From assembly GCA_963769585.1 (NCBI GenBank), contig CAVYMJ010000001.1:1-64000 (forward strand): 64,000 bases of DNA. Reading direction: 5' to 3'. Origin of the DNA: SSC3 sp963769585. GTDB taxonomy: Bacteria; Actinomycetota; Actinomycetes; Propionibacteriales; Nocardioidaceae. The notes beneath the pieces were generated by a model. The model ran no database searches. It was not told where the DNA came from and saw only the letters and a list, made by a program, of their open reading frames with translations. Of this stretch, positions 8,757 through 16,800 are shown one piece after another. Position numbers and translations under genes: made by a program. How positions within the stretch are numbered: position 1 is the stretch's first letter; each line of letters opens with the position of its first letter.

Positions 8757-8836
8757 GGTCACAAACAGCCATAGCCAGGTCAATGCTCTCGTACCAGGCT
8801 CATGTCGGTCAGCACTCCAACGAAGGGAATCGCACC
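8757..8836 (+). promoter_or_regulatory. upstream region of paralogue 1 with partial copies of the array boxes
   Basis: GGTCA at 8757, a GCCATAG element and the AACGAAGGGAATC ribosome-binding region just before the GTG at 8837 resemble the leader of paralogue 2 (GGTCA…GCCATAG…CGAGGGGAATC). The GTCTAGACA box seen ahead of paralogues 2 and 3 is not recognisable here. Confidence 0.35.
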
Positions 8837-9525
8837 GTGCGTGTCAATCGAACCCTGTCCGTCATCGTCGCGGCCGGCCTGCTGCTCGGTGGCGCGAACC
8901 TAGCGGTCTACGCCGCCAACGGCAGATCGCTGGTACTCGGCAAGGTCAACAAGGAGAGACCCGCCCGGCCACCGTCAAGAACACCGGCGCCGGTCCGGCT
9001 CTGAAGCTCAAGACCCGGGCGTCCGCACCGCCGCTGTCGGTCTCCTCCAGCAAGAAGGTCAGGCGACTCAACGCCGACAGAGTCGACGGCCTCAACGCAG
9101 CGGCGCTGCAGTCGAACGCGATCGTGCTGACCGACACCGACACCACGAGTTCGCGAGGAGGGTTCGAAGCTTGGGATCTCTCGAGTGTTCCAGCGGGACG
9201 CTACGCCGTCTCCTGGGAGGCGAGCTTTATCCCACTCCCAAGCGGCACGGAGATGGTGTGCGCGATCACGACCCAGGACTTCAGCCGCCAGTTCGCCGCC
9301 CACCAGGTCAATGTCGGCCCCGGAAGTTTCATAGCTACCTGGCTCACCGGCGCAACCGTCATGGAGTTCAACCCAGCGACGATGTTCTTCTTCTGCCAGA
9401 CCGCCGACGGAGACGACCTCAAACTTCTGCAGCCCCTGACTGTGGCCTTCCAGAAGGTCGACCGCGTCCGTGGACCTGCCCTCGTGCGCTCCGGCAAGCG
9501 CCACGAGCAGACGGGCGCGGTCTGA
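8837..9525 (+). pseudogene. secreted LNADKLDG-family paralogue 1, frameshifted
   Basis: First of four tandem paralogues. The signal/anchor region (TLSVIVAAGLLLGGANLAVYA) and NGRSLVLGKVNKE are in one frame. The rest (TRPATVKNTGAGPALKLKT, SSSKKVRRLNADRVDGLN and a ~130-residue C-terminal domain with the paired cysteines MVCAI and FFFCQT) is in another. Alignment with paralogues 3 and 4 puts the break at an extra GA in AAGGAGAGACCC (about 8955-8962), a simple two-base duplication. Everything after it is intact and under no obvious decay, so this is either a very recent knockout, a reversible slip or a sequencing error. It is followed within 35 bases by the cyclo-ligase gene, while the other copies lie beyond that gene. 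Confidence 0.75.
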
Positions 9526-9558
9526 CCAACTGACGTCGCTCCGGGCTAACGTCGCCCT

Positions 9559-10143
9559 GTGGACGATGCCCTAGCCGCACAGAAGATCGCCCTGCGCGAC
9601 CAGCTGCTGACCGCACGGCGACGCCGGTCGCTGCTGGAGGTCGGCGAGAGCGCGCAGGCGATCGCCGAGCACCTCCTCGCCACGGCGGTGCTGCAGCGTG
9701 CAGCCACCATCGCGGCGTACGTGTCCATTGCCGGCGAGCCGGGAACCGGCCCGCTGATCGACTCGTGGTTCGAAGCCGGTCGGCGCGCGCTGCTGCCCGT
9801 GCTCCTCGCGGACAACGACCTCGACTGGGCGACCTACCGCGGACCGACGAGCCTGCTCTCCGCCGGTCGTGGCCTGCTCGAGCCGGCCGGCGAACGGCTG
9901 GGTCGCGACGCCCTCGCGACGGCGGACGTCGTCCTCGTGCCGGGTCTGGCAGTCGACCGCACTGGGATGCGGCTCGGTCGCGGTGGTGGCTCCTACGACC
10001 GGGCACTGGCCCGCGTCCCGGTCGGCACCCCCGTAATCACCCTGCTGTACGACGAGGAGTTCCTGGACGCAGTGCCGGGCGGGAGCCAGGACCGGCGCGT
10101 CTCCGGTGTCGCGACACCGAGTCGCATCATCTGGATCGGCTAG
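9559..10143 (+). CDS. 5-formyltetrahydrofolate cyclo-ligase
   Basis: A 194-aa enzyme that converts 5-formyl-THF to 5,10-methenyl-THF with ATP. The N-terminal AAQKIALRDQLLTARRRR resembles the family's K-x-x-L-R-x-x-x-L opening. VLVPGLAVDRTGMRLGRGGG with SYDRAL is the diagnostic loop, and TPVITLLYDEEFLD is near the end. It starts at GTG 9559. In related actinobacteria this gene usually lies near the uridylyltransferase, FmdB, SAF-domain and mscL genes, all of which occur here too. The paralogue array and acylase pseudogene therefore look like insertions into an ancestral block. A paralogue lies on each side of it. Confidence 0.93.
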   Translation: MDDALAAQKIALRDQLLTARRRRSLLEVGESAQAIAEHLLATAVLQRAATIAAYVSIAGEPGTGPLIDSWFEAGRRALLPVLLADNDLDWATYRGPTSLLSAGRGLLEPAGERLGRDALATADVVLVPGLAVDRTGMRLGRGGGSYDRALARVPVGTPVITLLYDEEFLDAVPGGSQDRRVSGVATPSRIIWIG

Positions 10144-10153
10144 ACGCTCCCTT

Positions 10154-10198
10154 TTGGTCATATCGGGCATTGCCATAGAGGCGCACGACGTCTAGACA
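10154..10198 (+). promoter_or_regulatory. conserved upstream boxes of paralogue 2
   Basis: TTGGTCATATCGGGC (10154-10168) and GTCTAGACA (10190-10198) recur with nearly the same spacing (36-37 nt between their starts) ahead of paralogue 3. The second box is 37 nt before the ATG. They may be a promoter with an operator, or the site of an alternative sigma factor. The spacing is too long for a single -35/-10 pair. Confidence 0.5.
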
Positions 10199-10235
10199 AT
10201 GCATGTACCTGCCACTCCTACGAGGGGAATCCCCG

Positions 10236-10910
10236 ATGTCTCGGCTCCGAAGTCGCACCACCGCCATCCTTGCCGCCGCTGTCGTGCTCGTCGGCGGCGC
10301 CAACCTCGCCGCGTACGCCGCCAACGGCCGGCCACTGCTACTCGGAAAGGTCAACACGGAGACCCGCTCCGCCACCATCAAGAACACCGGCGCCGGGCCC
10401 GCCCTGAAACTCAAGACCCGGGCCTCCGCCCCGCCACTGGCAGTGAACTCCCGCAAGAAGGTCACCCGACTCAACGCCGACCTCGTAGACGGAAAGAACG
10501 CAGCCGACCTGCAGACAGTGACCAAGTCGTACGCCATCCCGCCGTTCGCAGGCGACACCCTGGTGCTCGACCTGCCGGGTCTGCGCCCAGGCCTGTACGA
10601 CGCCAGCTACTCGGTCTTCGCCGTCCAACCCGCGGGCAAGGCGCTCCAGTGCTGGTTCGAAGACGAGGACTTCAACTTCTCTCATCTCGACTTGGTCGAT
10701 GGTGTCGACGATCAGTACACGGTCAATGCTTCGGGTCTGCTCGACACCCGCACCGACCCCGTGCAGTTCATGTGCGCCGCCACGGGGGACATGGTCTTGT
10801 ACAACCAGCAGTCCCTGCTGACCTTCACTCGCGTTGACCGACGCCTCTCTATAGCCGCCACTCCGGCGCCGCGCCAGCTTCCAAGTCGGAAGGCGCCGGG
10901 GCTCGGCTGA
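10236..10910 (+). CDS. secreted LNADKLDG-family paralogue 2
   Basis: A 224-aa exported or membrane-anchored protein. A basic N-terminus and hydrophobic segment (TTAILAAAVVLVGGANLAAY) are followed by ANGRPLLLGKVNTETRSATI, then KNTGAGPALKLKTRASAPPL, then VNSRKKVTRLNADLVDGKNA. The ~130-residue C-terminal domain differs strongly from the other copies but keeps the paired cysteines (LQCWFE, FMCAAT) and a final beta-strand-like LLTFTRVDR. The LNADKLDG motif occurs in many actinobacterial secreted proteins of unknown role and recalls phage tail-fibre-like beta domains. No enzymatic motif is visible. Start ATG behind CGAGGGGAATCCCCG. It is followed by its own strong hairpin, so it is probably monocistronic. 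Confidence 0.8.
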   Translation: MSRLRSRTTAILAAAVVLVGGANLAAYAANGRPLLLGKVNTETRSATIKNTGAGPALKLKTRASAPPLAVNSRKKVTRLNADLVDGKNAADLQTVTKSYAIPPFAGDTLVLDLPGLRPGLYDASYSVFAVQPAGKALQCWFEDEDFNFSHLDLVDGVDDQYTVNASGLLDTRTDPVQFMCAATGDMVLYNQQSLLTFTRVDRRLSIAATPAPRQLPSRKAPGLG

Positions 10911-10936
10911 CTCTGCAGGCTGGGTCTCGGCGATTC

Positions 10937-10987
10937 GGTGGGAACCGCCGGCCAGCCCTGATTGGGGCTGACCGGTCGGTCCCAACC
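10937..10987 (+). terminator. long imperfect hairpin after paralogue 2
   Basis: GGTGGGAACCGCCGGCCAGCCC pairs with GGGCTGACCGGTCGGTCCCAACC (a few mismatches) around a 6-nt loop. It lies 26 nt after the stop. No T-tract follows, as is common for actinobacterial terminators. Confidence 0.6.
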
Positions 10988-11004
10988 AGCGCTCAGATGA
11001 CCCC

Positions 11005-11050
11005 TTGGTCAAATCGGGCTATGTACGCGGGGCCGTATGGGGTCTAGACA
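11005..11050 (+). promoter_or_regulatory. conserved upstream boxes of paralogue 3
   Basis: TTGGTCAAATCGGGC (11005-11019) and GTCTAGACA (11042-11050) repeat the two boxes of paralogue 2. The second box is again 37 nt before the start codon. The sequence between the boxes is not conserved, so the boxes themselves appear to be selected or recently duplicated. Confidence 0.5.
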
Positions 11051-11087
11051 GGGCCGGGTAAGTAAACCTCAACGAGGGGATCCCTCC

Positions 11088-11777
11088 GTGTCACTACTTC
11101 GAAACCGAACCACCGCCATCCTGGTCGCGGCCGGTCTGCTGGTCGGCGGCGCCAACCTGGCGGCGTATGCCGCCAACGGCAGGCCGCTCCTGCTCGGCAA
11201 GATCAACAAGGAGACCCGGTCGGCCACCGTCAAGAACACCGGCGCGGGGCCCGCCCTGAAGCTCAAGACGAGGGCATCTGCCCCACCACTCGCGGTCAGC
11301 TCCAGCAAGAAGGTGAAGCGGCTCAACGCCGACAAGCTCGACGGCCTGAGCAGCGGAGCGCTGGCTACGAACTCCGTCGTTTACACCGACACGGACCACG
11401 CTACGGTGCATACAAGTAGTCCTTTTTGGCAAGTCCCCATCCCCGCGGCCGGCACCTACCAACTCAGCTACTCGGTGGGAATCAAGCCGTCGTCATCTCC
11501 CAACGTAGTCCTATGTGGCTTCTACCTCTCCCCCGATAGTTTCGGCTGGAGTTCGTCCTACTACGCAGGCGCCTACAATGGTGCGTGGCTCAATGGGGCT
11601 GGCACGCGGACCTATACAAGCCCGACTAACGTCAATTTCTTCTGCAACTCAGGAGCCGCGTCCTTCAAGCTCGAGGACAATGTCAGACTTGAGATAACGG
11701 TCACCAAGATCAATGGCCTGACTGATGGCGGCAGCCTGGGCATTGCTCCCCGCAAGGCAGCGCGAGTCGGCAAGTAG
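11088..11777 (+). CDS. secreted LNADKLDG-family paralogue 3
   Basis: A 229-aa protein starting at GTG 11088 behind AACGAGGGGATCCCTCC. It has a basic N-terminus (LLRNR), a hydrophobic signal/anchor (TTAILVAAGLLVGGANLAAY), the constant block NGRPLLLGKINKETRSATVK through SSKKVKRLNADKLDGLSSGA, and a variable C-terminal domain with paired cysteines (VVLCGF and FFCNSG). The first ~90 codons are almost identical at DNA level to paralogue 4, while the C-terminal halves share little beyond the cysteines and the closing strand (ITVTKINGL). That mosaic suggests recent duplication or gene conversion of the 5' half combined with diversification of the 3' half. Function unknown; probably surface exposed. 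Confidence 0.8.
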   Translation: MSLLRNRTTAILVAAGLLVGGANLAAYAANGRPLLLGKINKETRSATVKNTGAGPALKLKTRASAPPLAVSSSKKVKRLNADKLDGLSSGALATNSVVYTDTDHATVHTSSPFWQVPIPAAGTYQLSYSVGIKPSSSPNVVLCGFYLSPDSFGWSSSYYAGAYNGAWLNGAGTRTYTSPTNVNFFCNSGAASFKLEDNVRLEITVTKINGLTDGGSLGIAPRKAARVGK

Positions 11778-11803
11778 TTCCGGTTTGTTAGGCGCCTAGT
11801 TGG

Positions 11804-11846
11804 GGCTCCGCCTTTGGGGATGACACCGTCCCCGAAGGCGGAGGCC
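11804..11846 (+). terminator. hairpin after paralogue 3
   Basis: GGCTCCGCCTT…GGGGA pairs with TCCCC…AAGGCGGAGGCC, giving an interrupted stem of about 16 bp around an 8-nt loop. It begins about 27 nt after the stop codon. Confidence 0.6.
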
Positions 11847-11856
11847 GCATCAACAC

Positions 11857-11941
11857 CTAGCTGGTCGGGTCCGGGACCATGTTGAGCACCCGCCCACCCT
11901 CGAGCCTCTCGCGAGAGAAGCGGAACGGCAGCGTTTCGCCC
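11857..11941 (-). pseudogene. duplicated 3' tail of the penicillin-acylase-family gene
   Basis: These 85 bases are about 90% identical to 13006-13091, the 3' end of the acylase pseudogene, in the same (minus) orientation. Read from 11941 they give an uninterrupted tail, SGETLPFRFSRERLEGGRVL followed by NMVPDPTS and a TAG stop. The larger copy at 13006 carries an extra base in this stretch. The homology stops abruptly at both ends. It shows that the duplications that built the paralogue array also copied flanking acylase sequence. Confidence 0.75.
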
Positions 11942-12198
11942 GACCGCGGTTGGGTTGCGCGGAACGGGGTCGCGATCTACTGGGATACAACCGCTGCCAA
12001 GCCGAATGTCCGCGGCAGCTGGACCGTCCGCGCGCCGCTCGTGGCGTCGAAGCGACAGGCACCCGAGAGAGCCGCTCCCGGACCACTGACCCGATAACCG
12101 CCTCCCGGCACTAGCTAAGACCTCGGTCTTCTCTCGCGTGAGAACAGCCACCGCAAGCGACTGTCCGCAGACCGAACTTGCGCGACCCCGGCGCGAGG

Positions 12199-12207
12199 TC
12201 TAGGCAG
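12199..12207 (+). promoter_or_regulatory. GTCTAGGCA box upstream of paralogue 4
   Basis: One mismatch from the GTCTAGACA box of paralogues 2 and 3, and 34 nt before the ATG. The TTGGTCA box is not found at the expected distance. Confidence 0.4.
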
Positions 12208-12241
12208 GTGGGGTAAGTACACGTCAGCGAGGGGATCTCCC

Positions 12242-12913
12242 ATGTCACTGCTTCGAAACCGAACCACCGCCATCCTGGTCGCGGCCGGTCTGCTCGTCGG
12301 CGGCGCTAACTTGGCCGCCTACGCCGCCAACGGCCGACCCCTCCTGCTCGGCAAGATCAACAAGGAGACCCGCTCCGCCACCGTCAAGAACACTGGGGCC
12401 GGACCAGCCCTGAAGCTCAAGACTCGGCGCTCCGCCCCGCCGCTGGCGGTGAACTCGAGCAAGAAGGTCACCCGGCTCAACGCTGACAAGCTCGACGGCC
12501 TGAACGCTAAGGCTCTGCAGACTCACAGCAGGATCTACAGCCTTCCGCCACAGGCGGGTGTGTCGGACTTTGCGTTCGATATGGGTCTGGCACCGGGCGT
12601 CTACCAAGTCAGCTTCTCAGTGGTCGCAGCAATGTCTGCGACTGGGGCAACGATCAACTGTTACTTGCAGCACGGGTCTGGCTACGAACTTCTCGCCTAC
12701 GGGAGCACCTACTTGTCCTTCGCCACATCGAATGCCTCGGGGATCATCGACACCCGAACCGCGCCAAGGACGTTCACGTGCTTCACAACTGGAGGAAACG
12801 CAACGATAAACCCCGCGTCTCAAATCGTGGCGACACGCATCGACGGACTCTCCACCGGCACCTTGACTCCCGCTGCACGAAAGCCTGCTCCGCGCGTCGG
12901 CGGCGGCCGCTAG
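12242..12913 (+). CDS. secreted LNADKLDG-family paralogue 4
   Basis: A 223-aa protein starting at ATG 12242 behind AGCGAGGGGATCTCCC. The constant half (TTAILVAAGLLVGGANLAAY, NGRPLLLGKINKETRSATVK, NSSKKVTRLNADKLDGLNAK) is near-identical to paralogue 3. The variable half has cysteines in INCYLQ and FTCFTT and ends with the strand IVATRIDGL and a short basic tail. The membrane segment near the N-terminus has no clear lipobox, so a Sec signal peptide or N-terminal anchor is inferred. It is the last intact member before the acylase pseudogene, with a strong terminator after it. Confidence 0.8.
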   Translation: MSLLRNRTTAILVAAGLLVGGANLAAYAANGRPLLLGKINKETRSATVKNTGAGPALKLKTRRSAPPLAVNSSKKVTRLNADKLDGLNAKALQTHSRIYSLPPQAGVSDFAFDMGLAPGVYQVSFSVVAAMSATGATINCYLQHGSGYELLAYGSTYLSFATSNASGIIDTRTAPRTFTCFTTGGNATINPASQIVATRIDGLSTGTLTPAARKPAPRVGGGR

Positions 12914-12936
12914 TCAGGCGAGAAGCGAAGCATCGC

Positions 12937-12964
12937 AGGAGGGTCGCCTTCGGGCGGCCCTCCT
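12937..12964 (+). terminator. 12-bp hairpin with TTCG loop after paralogue 4
   Basis: AGGAGGGTCGCC and GGCGGCCCTCCT pair fully (one G-U) around the very stable TTCG tetraloop, 23 nt after the stop. It may also stop transcripts from the opposite side. Confidence 0.8.
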
Positions 12965-13005
12965 CGCGGGTCACCGCAAGACCGTCTCCTGAGCCCTAGC
13001 CAGCG

Positions 13006-15582
13006 CTAGCTGGTCGGGTCCGGGACCAGGTTGAGCACGCGCCCACCCTCGAGCCTCTGCGCGGGAGAACAGGAACGGAAGCGTCTCGCCCTCGGCCCAG
13101 AGTTCGGTTTGGTCGGTGTAGTGGTCGGAGAAGGCATGCCCCGAGGCACCCGTCAGGTTCACCCACCGCGAGTCGTCCAGGTCGCCCAGCGACACCACCA
13201 TCCGCATCGACGGGGCCCACACCACGTCGTACCCGGCAGTGGCGTCCCAACCGGTGGCGTTCACCACCGAGTCGCCACCGCTGACCTGGAAACCACCGCG
13301 GTTGAGCAAAGCGTTGGCGATCGGCGCTGCCACCGGCTCCCATGACCTGGTTCTCGAGGTTCAGCACGTGCTCGTTGCCCCACCGCCACTTCGCGGGGTC
13401 GCGGTCCTGGAGCCGGATGAGCTCATCACGCGCGTCGAGCATCGCCTGATGCAGGATGTCGTCGCGGGTCTCCACGACGTCCTTGGTCTCCCAGTCGTCC
13501 CACCACGGACTCGACGACTGCTCCAGTAGTTCTTCGACCACGGCGTACCAGCGGCTGCCCCGCTCGGGCCACTGCGACTCAGGCAGGTCGTCGTGGAAGG
13601 TGAGCGAAACCAGGTTGCGCCACACCGCGTTGAAGTACGCCGCCGCGGCGGAGCCCTGCGGTTGGGTGAAGTCCCAACCGCGGAGCAGTTTCTGTCCGAT
13701 CGCGTCGAAGCCGGTGCCGAGGTCGAGCCGGAGCAGATGCCGCACGAGCGTTGGCGCGAACTCGTTACGGTCGTCGAGCTGCAGGGCCGTCATGTCGGCG
13801 AGGCTGAGCTTCGCTTTGGAACTCAATAGATCCGTGATCCGCTGGCTGCGGTAGCCGTGGTCCCACGCGTCGCCAAGGAAGAAGCGATACATCGGACCGA
13901 CTACAGCCTGGTTGGCGCTCACGACGAAGCCGTCCTCAGGGTCGAGGACCTGGGGAAGGGCATCGAAAGGCACGAAGTCGCCCGTCCAGTCATCGCGCTT
14001 GAGCCACCCTCGAGCGGGGTAGTCGCCCGAATCTGCACGCTTGCGGATCGGGATCATCCCCGAGGCCTGGTAGCCGATGTGGCCACGGCGGTCGGCGTAG
14101 ACGAGGTTCTGGCTAGGGGCCTTGAAGTCACGAGCGGCAGCGCGGAAGCTCGCGAAGTCATCCGCCGTGTCTAGGGCGAAGACCGCGTCCATCGTGTTGC
14201 CGGGGATCAGCCCGGTCCACTTGATCGCCACAGCAAAGCCGTTGCCCCGCTCGGGTGCCGAACGCGGTGCAGGTGCGTTCGCGCCGGCCGTCGACCACGT
14301 CCGATCCACGTCGGACATGAGCGGGCCGTGCCGGGTTTCACGCACTGTGTAGCGGAAGGGCTCGTCCTCGCCCAGGATCTTGATCGCCTCGTCGCGCTCG
14401 ACGAGGACTACGTGGCCGCCCGTCGTAGAGGTAGGTGTGTCCGTCGACCTTCTCCAGGAAGAGGTCGGCGACGTCCGCCTCGAGGTTAGTCAGCCCCCAG
14501 GCGATGTCGGCGTTGTGGCCGATCACCACGCCGGGGACGCCGGCAAAGGTGAAGCCGGTGACATCGTACGGGCAGGCCGGGGTGACCTGGTTGCAGTGCA
14601 GCCCCATCTGGTACCAGATGCCCGGCATGTCGGGGCCAGGTGCGGGTCGTTAGCCAGCAGCGGCTCACCGGTCGGTCGAGTGCGCGCCGCCCACCACCCA
14701 GGCGTTGCTCCCGATACCGTCGCCCCGGCCGACGAGCTCAGGCAGCGAACCCATCACCCTTGCCGTGCGGTCCAGCGCGGCCGCGGCCGCCGGCCGCGCC
14801 AGCAGCCCGGGCGTGGATGGCTGCTGCTGCCAGGTGTCTGCGACCAGGCGGCCCTCGTTGACGACCGGGACGATGCTCGTCGTACGGGTAGGCCGGGTAG
14901 AGGTCGGCGATCTGCTTCGCGGTTGAACCGCGAGGAGAGGATCGCGCGGTTCAGCTCGTCGAGCGTGTTGCCGTGCAGGTCCCACGCCATCGCCTTGAGC
15001 CAGGCCAGCGAGTCGATCGGGCTCCAGTCCGTCGGGTTCGTATCTGAGCCCGCGAGTGGAGAGCAGCGAGTACTCCAGCGAGAGATCCGCTTGACCGTGC
15101 GTGCGGAGATACTCGGTGACCCCGCGGCTGAACGCCTCGAGGTTGGCCACGGTCGAACGGTCGAGCAGCTCGAGCTCGCGTGCGGCGACGCGCCGCCAGC
15201 CCATGGTGCGGGTGAACTTGTCGACATCGAGCGCGTCCTTGCCGACCAGCTCGGAGAGCCGACCCGCCGTGATGTGCCGCCACGCGTCCATCTGCCAGAA
15301 ACGGTCCTGGGCCTGCACGTAGCCCTGCGCGTAGAAGAGGTCGTGCGCTGGTGTCGGCGTACAGCGTGCGGGATGCCGTGGTCGTCACGCAGCACGCGGA
15401 CCTCTCGCGTCCAGCCCCGGCGAGCTCGATCGTGCCCGTGGTCTGGGGGAACGACCGTCGCACGGTGACCAGCGCACTGGCAGCACGCGGCGACCAGCAG
15501 CAAGCGAGAGCAGGATCGCGACGTAGGTCGACCAACGGGCAGCACGAGGCCAGGAGCGAAATGGCGTACGGGCGGAGGTCAC
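13006..15582 (-). pseudogene. penicillin acylase family (Ntn hydrolase) pseudogene with many frameshifts
   Basis: On the minus strand, segments of a penicillin-amidase-family protein follow each other in the right order but in changing frames. They are an N-terminal membrane segment; VRVLRDDHGIPH; DLFYAQGYVQAQDRFWQMD; ITAGRLSELVGKDALDVDKF; the nucleophile region GIGSNAWVVGG; PYDVTGFTFAGVPGVVIGHN; then a long intact stretch (14345 to about 13350) with NLVYADRRGHIGYQASGMIP; and an out-of-frame C-terminus ending EGGRVLNLVPDPTS. At least six frame changes are needed, so the gene is dead unless the assembly is poor here. Flanking genes are intact. Such enzymes are periplasmic amidases that self-cleave before the Ser; the Ser is still present. 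Substrate unknown. Confidence 0.88.
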
Positions 15583-15617
15583 GCGCTCAAACTAGTCGGG
15601 CGCACCTGACCCATCGC

Positions 15618-15941
15618 TCAGGCGGCAGGGGTGTTGGACGTCGCCGCTTTCGCGGCGCTACCCGAGGACTCGGTCTTGGTGGCGGTCGACGACTCCGTCT
15701 TCGGGGCGCTCGCAGGATCCGCCTTCGCGGCGCCGGTTGGCGCGGCGTCACTGGTGGCCGTCGTCGAGCGGGAGTCGTTGCGGTAGAAGCCCGACCCCTT
15801 GAAGACGACCCCGACAGCGTTGAAGACCTTGCGCAGCCGGCCTGAGCACTCCGGGCACTCCACGAGCGCGTCGTCGGCGAAGCTCTGGAACTGCTCGAAG
15901 AAGTGGTCGCACTCGGTGCAGGCGTACTGGTACGTGGGCAA
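15618..15941 (-). CDS. FmdB-family zinc-ribbon protein
   Basis: A 107-aa protein with the FmdB/CxxC regulatory zinc ribbon: MPTYQYACTECDHFFEQFQS, then VECPECSGRLRKVF and VVFKGSGFYRNDS. The four cysteines (ACTEC, CPEC) bind zinc. The last ~50 residues are Ala/Ser/Thr/Lys-rich and low in complexity, as usual in actinobacterial members. The molecular role is unknown. The neighbourhood (cyclo-ligase upstream, SAF protein and mscL divergent) is the common actinobacterial one once the array and acylase are removed. Confidence 0.9.
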   Translation of the reverse strand: MPTYQYACTECDHFFEQFQSFADDALVECPECSGRLRKVFNAVGVVFKGSGFYRNDSRSTTATSDAAPTGAAKADPASAPKTESSTATKTESSGSAAKAATSNTPAA

Positions 15942-16100
15942 CGGGTCTCCTCCGGTGTTCTGCGCAGCCGCCGAGCTGGCACTCTCACGGCTGGACTGCT
16001 AATTCTTCCAAAGAACCGTCCCTGGCGCCAACTTCCCGAGATCGGCGTCGCCTGTGGATGGAGAGTCCGGCCGAGGCTGGTTCGCACCTAGCGTCGGTCC

Positions 16101-16718
16101 ATGACCGCTCTCTCCCTGCTCCACCGCCGGGTACGCCGGGCCCTGCTGGGTCGTCGACGGCCGCTGGCTGCCCTCTTCGCCGCCGTCACGGTCGCCGCCG
16201 CCCTGCGTGTGGTCAACCCGGGGCCGCCACCGACAGCGCCGGTTCTCACCGCCACCCGGGATCTCCCCGCGGGCAGCGTAGTGCGCTCGAGCGACCTTCA
16301 GCAGTCGGCGTTCGCGCTAGGAACCGTCCCGGCGGGTGCGCTGAGCGCCTCGGAGGTGGTCGGCCGTACGACAGCTGCGCCGCTGCGATCCGGTGAGGCT
16401 CTCACCGACGTACGACTCGTCCAGGGCTCGCTACTGGACGGCTATCCGGGGATGGTGGCGGCACCGGTTCGGATCGGCGACGCCGACGCGGTCCGACTGC
16501 TCCGCGTCGGCGACCGGATCGACCTGCTCGCCGCAGACCAGGGACCCTCGGCAACCCTGCTCGCCTCCGACGTACCGGTGATCGCGCTGCCGCCTGAGCG
16601 TTCAGCGGGCGGGACGGTCGAAGGAGCCCTCGTTATCGTCGCAATATCGGACATAACCGCGCGACGCGTGGCCGCGCATGCCCCGACGTCTCTCGTCTCG
16701 CTGGTGATTAGACGCTAG
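16101..16718 (+). CDS. SAF-domain protein (CpaB/RcpC-like)
   Basis: A 205-aa protein with an N-terminal membrane anchor (RRPLAALFAAVTVAAALRVV), then a SAF domain: VLTATRDLPAGSVVRSSDLQ, GALSASEVVGRTTAAPLRSG, and a following beta domain with AVRLLRVGDRIDLLAA. This is the architecture of CpaB-like pilus-assembly proteins and of standalone actinobacterial SAF proteins next to mscL. No pilus genes are nearby, so a pilus role is not supported. Divergent from the FmdB gene with a 159-nt promoter region between them. Confidence 0.85.
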   Translation: MTALSLLHRRVRRALLGRRRPLAALFAAVTVAAALRVVNPGPPPTAPVLTATRDLPAGSVVRSSDLQQSAFALGTVPAGALSASEVVGRTTAAPLRSGEALTDVRLVQGSLLDGYPGMVAAPVRIGDADAVRLLRVGDRIDLLAADQGPSATLLASDVPVIALPPERSAGGTVEGALVIVAISDITARRVAAHAPTSLVSLVIRR

Positions 16719-16800
16719 CGTCGTGAGCAACCCCACTTCGCTAACAAGCAGGTCGACCTGGGCCACACGCTCCGGGCTCGGGGACACCAGAGGAGACTCA

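Larger units (their letters stand above)
11778..12241. other. 464-base intergenic stretch between paralogues 3 and 4
   Basis: It holds a terminator-like hairpin, an 85-base duplicate of the penicillin-acylase 3' end on the opposite strand, about 250 bases in which I see no gene, and the GTCTAGGCA box ahead of paralogue 4. ORFs drawn across it have no family resemblance. Confidence 0.6.

Noticed and set aside
14380..15468. Long plus-strand ORF over the acylase pseudogene
   Set aside because: High GC keeps the opposite strand open; the minus-strand frames carry all recognisable acylase motifs.
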